From NCBI RefSeq assembly GCF_021608225.1, contig NZ_JAKIJS010000001.1, positions 2,852,001 through 2,916,000 of the forward strand: a stretch of DNA of 64,000 nt, read 5' to 3'. The notes under the pieces were generated by a model. That model saw nothing but the letters and a program-made list of their open reading frames with translations, was not told the origin of the DNA and did no database searches. The translations under genes were made by a program, and so were the position numbers. The DNA comes from Pseudalkalibacillus berkeleyi. Its GTDB lineage: Bacteria > Bacillota > Bacilli > Bacillales > Fictibacillaceae. Within the stretch, counting starts at the first letter, position 1. Every line of letters starts with the position of its first letter. Below, one piece after another: positions 61,561 through 64,000 of this stretch.

Positions 61561-62910
61561 TTAAAACGACTTCAAGTATTTACAAACGGTTTCGATCCCT
61601 TTCGTAAAATTCTCGAGGTGGAAGTGTTCATTTGGTGCATGGAGGTTTTCGGAGGGTAATCCGAATCCCATCATGACGACTGGAACGTCAAGCACCCTTG
61701 AAAACACTTCGACTATCGGAATTGACCCGCCTTCCTTAGGGAAGAGTGGTCGCTTACCGTATACGGATTCATATGCATCAGCTGCTTTGGTAATCATCGG
61801 TGTATTGGAATTTAGCGAGACTGGCTTAGCTTTAAGATACTGCACCATTTCGACTCGTGTGCCAGCGGGCTTGTTCGCTTCGATATGCTGCTGAATTTTA
61901 TCATATACGTACTGAGGATCTTGATCTCCAACTAGGCGGCAGCTCATTTTCGCATTCGCTTGACATGGAACGATCGTTTTAAACCCCTCGTCCGCAAATC
62001 CGCCTTTCATTCCGTTAATCTCTAGCGTTGGACGAATTCCAGTCTGTTCTTGGAATGTGAAGCCTTGCTCACCGTAAAAATCATCAAGACCTAGTTGTTC
62101 TTTCGTCTTTTCCTTGTCAAAAGGTATCGCCGCTACTTCTTGCTTCAATTCATCTGTCAGCTCGGGTACACCATCGTAAAATCCTTCAACCGCTACCTTT
62201 CCGTCCTGATCATGTAACGAATCCAAAATTCGAACGAGTTGATGAACGGCATTAGGAACACCGCCTCCATAAACACCTGAATGGAGATCTGAATTCGCTG
62301 TTGTTACAGTGAGTTCCATAGCAAGCGCACCTCGTAACGATGTACAAATCGCAGGCTGTCCTTCTTCAATAAAAGAAGTATCTGAAATCACCACAGCATC
62401 ACAAGCTAACCGCTCTTGATTTTGTTCAATGAATGGTGGCAGATTCGGGCTTGCTTGCTCCTCTTCCCCTTCTATACAGAACTTTACATTCACAGGCAGC
62501 TCACCGTTTTCATCCATCAATAACTCAAGTGCTTTCACATGAATGAATAACTGTCCCTTGTCGTCGGTTGCCCCTCTTGCATAAATCTTGTCATCCTTCA
62601 CCACGGGCTCAAATGGTGGGGAATCCCATAGGTCTAGAGGTTCAACAGGCTGAACATCATAGTGACCATAAATCAGAACAGTCGGTTTTCCTTCAGCATG
62701 CAGCCAGTCTGCATAAACGACTGGGTGCCCTTCTGTTTCAATGATTTCTACATTCTCCATATTGATCTTTCGAAGTGATTCTGCCAGCCACTCTGCAGCT
62801 TTAACCACATCTTTTTTATGTTCCTTAATTGTTGAAATGCTTGGAATACGTAAAAAATCCTTCAGTTGCTCGATATACTCCTCTTTATGTAGTGCAATTC
62901 GTTTTTCCAA
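61561..62910 (-). CDS. M20 family dipeptidase
   Basis: A 449-residue cytosolic zinc dipeptidase of the M20 (CNDP/PepV-like) family. Metal ligands and catalytic residues are visible in YGHYDVQPV, GATDDKGQ, EGEEEQASPN and the C-terminal LHAPNEHFHLEN. It cleaves dipeptides or N-acyl amino acids. The start is TTG with GGAGG 7 bases upstream; an extended -10 promoter lies 30 bases further up. Confidence 0.92.
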   Translation of the reverse strand: MEKRIALHKEEYIEQLKDFLRIPSISTIKEHKKDVVKAAEWLAESLRKINMENVEIIETEGHPVVYADWLHAEGKPTVLIYGHYDVQPVEPLDLWDSPPFEPVVKDDKIYARGATDDKGQLFIHVKALELLMDENGELPVNVKFCIEGEEEQASPNLPPFIEQNQERLACDAVVISDTSFIEEGQPAICTSLRGALAMELTVTTANSDLHSGVYGGGVPNAVHQLVRILDSLHDQDGKVAVEGFYDGVPELTDELKQEVAAIPFDKEKTKEQLGLDDFYGEQGFTFQEQTGIRPTLEINGMKGGFADEGFKTIVPCQANAKMSCRLVGDQDPQYVYDKIQQHIEANKPAGTRVEMVQYLKAKPVSLNSNTPMITKAADAYESVYGKRPLFPKEGGSIPIVEVFSRVLDVPVVMMGFGLPSENLHAPNEHFHLENFTKGIETVCKYLKSF

Positions 62911-62941
62911 CCGACACCCTCCTCAAATACTTGTTATTTTT

Positions 62942-62950
62942 ATTATAACA
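62942..62950 (-). promoter_or_regulatory. Extended -10 promoter of the dipeptidase gene
   Basis: Minus-strand TGT-TATAAT with no good -35 box, just after a terminator hairpin, 32 bases before the start codon. Confidence 0.55.
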
Positions 62951-62956
62951 ATCCAT

Positions 62957-62983
62957 AAAAAAAGTTGCCGAAAATGGCAACAT
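62957..62983 (-). terminator. Second terminator after mqo
   Basis: Minus-strand GTTGCC-attttc-GGCAAC followed by seven T. It stands in tandem with the hairpin at 63002-63039 and insulates the dipeptidase promoter. Confidence 0.8.
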
Positions 62984-63001
62984 TCAACTATTACAAAAAA
63001 T

Positions 63002-63039
63002 TAAAAAGCCTTCAATCTCAAATTAGATTGAAGGCTTTA
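63002..63039 (-). terminator. First terminator after mqo
   Basis: Minus-strand AAAGCCTTCAATCT / AGATTGAAGGCTTT, a 14-bp perfect stem, then TTAATTTTTT. Confidence 0.85.
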
Positions 63040-63059
63040 AGAAAACATGAATTTATTTG

Positions 63060-64000
63060 TTAACTCTGAACGAGTTCTTTTTCATCTAGTCCAAGCGTAT
63101 GAGCGGTAGATGCGTGGATTTCTTCAAACAGCTCAGGGTTGTCCACTAAAGAAACACCATAAGATGGAACCATTTCTTTAATTTTTGATTCCCATTCAGG
63201 CATATGCTCTGGGAAGCATTTTTGTAAAACCTCGAGCATGACGTGTACAGCTGTAGAAGCACCTGGTGATGCTCCGAGAAGTGCTGCAATCGAGCCGTCA
63301 GAAGCACTCACAACCTCTGTTCCAAACTGAAGTGTTCCTTTACCGCCAGCTTCTGTATCTTTAATGACCTGCACGCGTTGACCGGCAACAACAATGTCCC
63401 AATCCTCGCTTTTCGCTTCCGGAATGAATTCACGTACTTCTTCCATACGTTTTTCAGCAGATAGCAATACTTGCTGGATCAAGTATTTCGTCAATCCCAT
63501 CTCTTTTAATCCGGCTGACAACATCGTTAGAACATTATTCGGTTTTACAGAACCGATTAAATCCATATTCGAACCTGCTTTTAAGAACTTTGGTGAAAAA
63601 CCAGCAAACGGTCCGAACAACAAGGATTTTTTATTATCAATATACCTTGTATCCAGATGTGGTACAGACATAGGAGGCGCACCGACCTTCGCTTTGCCGT
63701 ACACTTTCGCATTGTGTTGTTTAATAACCTCAGGATTGTTACATACCATGAACAGTCCGCTTACTGGGAAGCCTCCAATATTTTTCGACTCAGGAATCCC
63801 GGTTTTTTGAAGTAATGGTAGACTTCCACCTCCACCACCGATAAAGACGAACTTGGCTGTGTGATGCTCAATCTTCCCAGCATCCAAATCCCGTACTTTC
63901 ACATCCCATGAACCATCGGCAGTACGTTTAATGTCCTCAACACTATGCTTATAGTTGATCTCTACGTTTTCACCCTTTAGGTGGTCAAACATCTTACGCG
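63060..64000 (-). CDS. mqo: Malate:quinone oxidoreductase, C-terminal part
   Basis: About 312 residues of the C-terminal portion are visible; the gene runs off the window end. [51 protein letters not shown] and [19 protein letters not shown] are diagnostic for Mqo, an FAD membrane-associated enzyme oxidising malate and passing electrons to quinone in the TCA cycle. Two terminators follow. Confidence 0.96.
   Translation of the reverse strand, partial: RKMFDHLKGENVEINYKHSVEDIKRTADGSWDVKVRDLDAGKIEHHTAKFVFIGGGGGSLPLLQKTGIPESKNIGGFPVSGLFMVCNNPEVIKQHNAKVYGKAKVGAPPMSVPHLDTRYIDNKKSLLFGPFAGFSPKFLKAGSNMDLIGSVKPNNVLTMLSAGLKEMGLTKYLIQQVLLSAEKRMEEVREFIPEAKSEDWDIVVAGQRVQVIKDTEAGGKGTLQFGTEVVSASDGSIAALLGASPGASTAVHVMLEVLQKCFPEHMPEWESKIKEMVPSYGVSLVDNPELFEEIHASTAHTLGLDEKELVQS

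Noticed and set aside
1-64000. Prophage, insertion sequence, integrative element, tRNA or rRNA
   Set aside because: No transposase, integrase, phage structural gene, att-like repeat or clear tRNA/rRNA sequence was seen; the parM locus has no replication or transfer genes beside it.

Overview
The window reads as ordinary chromosome from an aerobic, low-GC, spore-forming member of the Bacillaceae, probably salt- or alkali-tolerant. Supporting points are the Bacillus-type gene pairs yojF-bshB2, nsrR/hmp and yfiBC, a YhfW-type Rieske oxidoreductase, a YhfH-type mini zinc protein, strong AGGAGG ribosome-binding sites with frequent TTG and GTG starts, three CPA1-type Na+(K+)/H+ antiporters and a BCCT betaine-type carrier. 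I saw no rRNA, tRNA, prophage, insertion sequence or CRISPR array. The genus cannot be fixed from the sequence alone.

Layout. 1-6.1 kb: a partial GNAT-like gene, small proteins, a TudS/DUF1722 protein convergent with ung, an Eis-GNAT acetyltransferase pair, and yojF-bshB2 (bacillithiol). 6.1-10.6 kb: cation/proton antiporter, nsrR, hmp with two NsrR-type operators, and msrAB, together a nitrosative and oxidative stress block. 10.9-16.4 kb: methyltransferase, DUF488 protein, an epimerase and TetR pair sharing an operator, SRPBCC protein, mscL with a zinc ribbon, and a 2OG-Fe(II) oxygenase. 16.4-26.5 kb: membrane protein, large antiporter, fatty acid desaturase, YhfW-like protein, BCCT carrier, orphan KinB-like kinase, YdeI-like protein. 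26.6-35.8 kb: ABC-F protein behind an attenuator, DUF418 protein, rRNA methyltransferase, a repetitive DUF6944-like protein, a MITE-like palindrome, MFS drug exporter and LEA-like protein. 35.9-42.4 kb: heterodimeric ABC exporter, iron alcohol dehydrogenase, AraC-DUF1761. 42.5-46.9 kb: two mirror-image ArsR-SRPBCC operons whose ArsR messages look leaderless, then chrA-ABM. 46.9-49.4 kb: a complete parM/ParR-like/iteron partition-type module. 49.4-64 kb: glyoxylate shunt (aceB-aceA), nhaP-GNAT, a metallopeptidase with an apparent ATA start, a BMP lipoprotein-chemoreceptor pair, YbjQ and DoxX genes, a siderophore-type N-hydroxylase, an M20 dipeptidase and partial mqo.

The most interesting items are the chromosomally placed ParMRC-like module with eight GTNNAC boxes in an exact 54-bp phase, the ribosome-mediated attenuator of the ABC-F gene, the paired leaderless ArsR-SRPBCC switches, and several families of intergenic tandem repeats with exact 21-bp or 51-bp periods.
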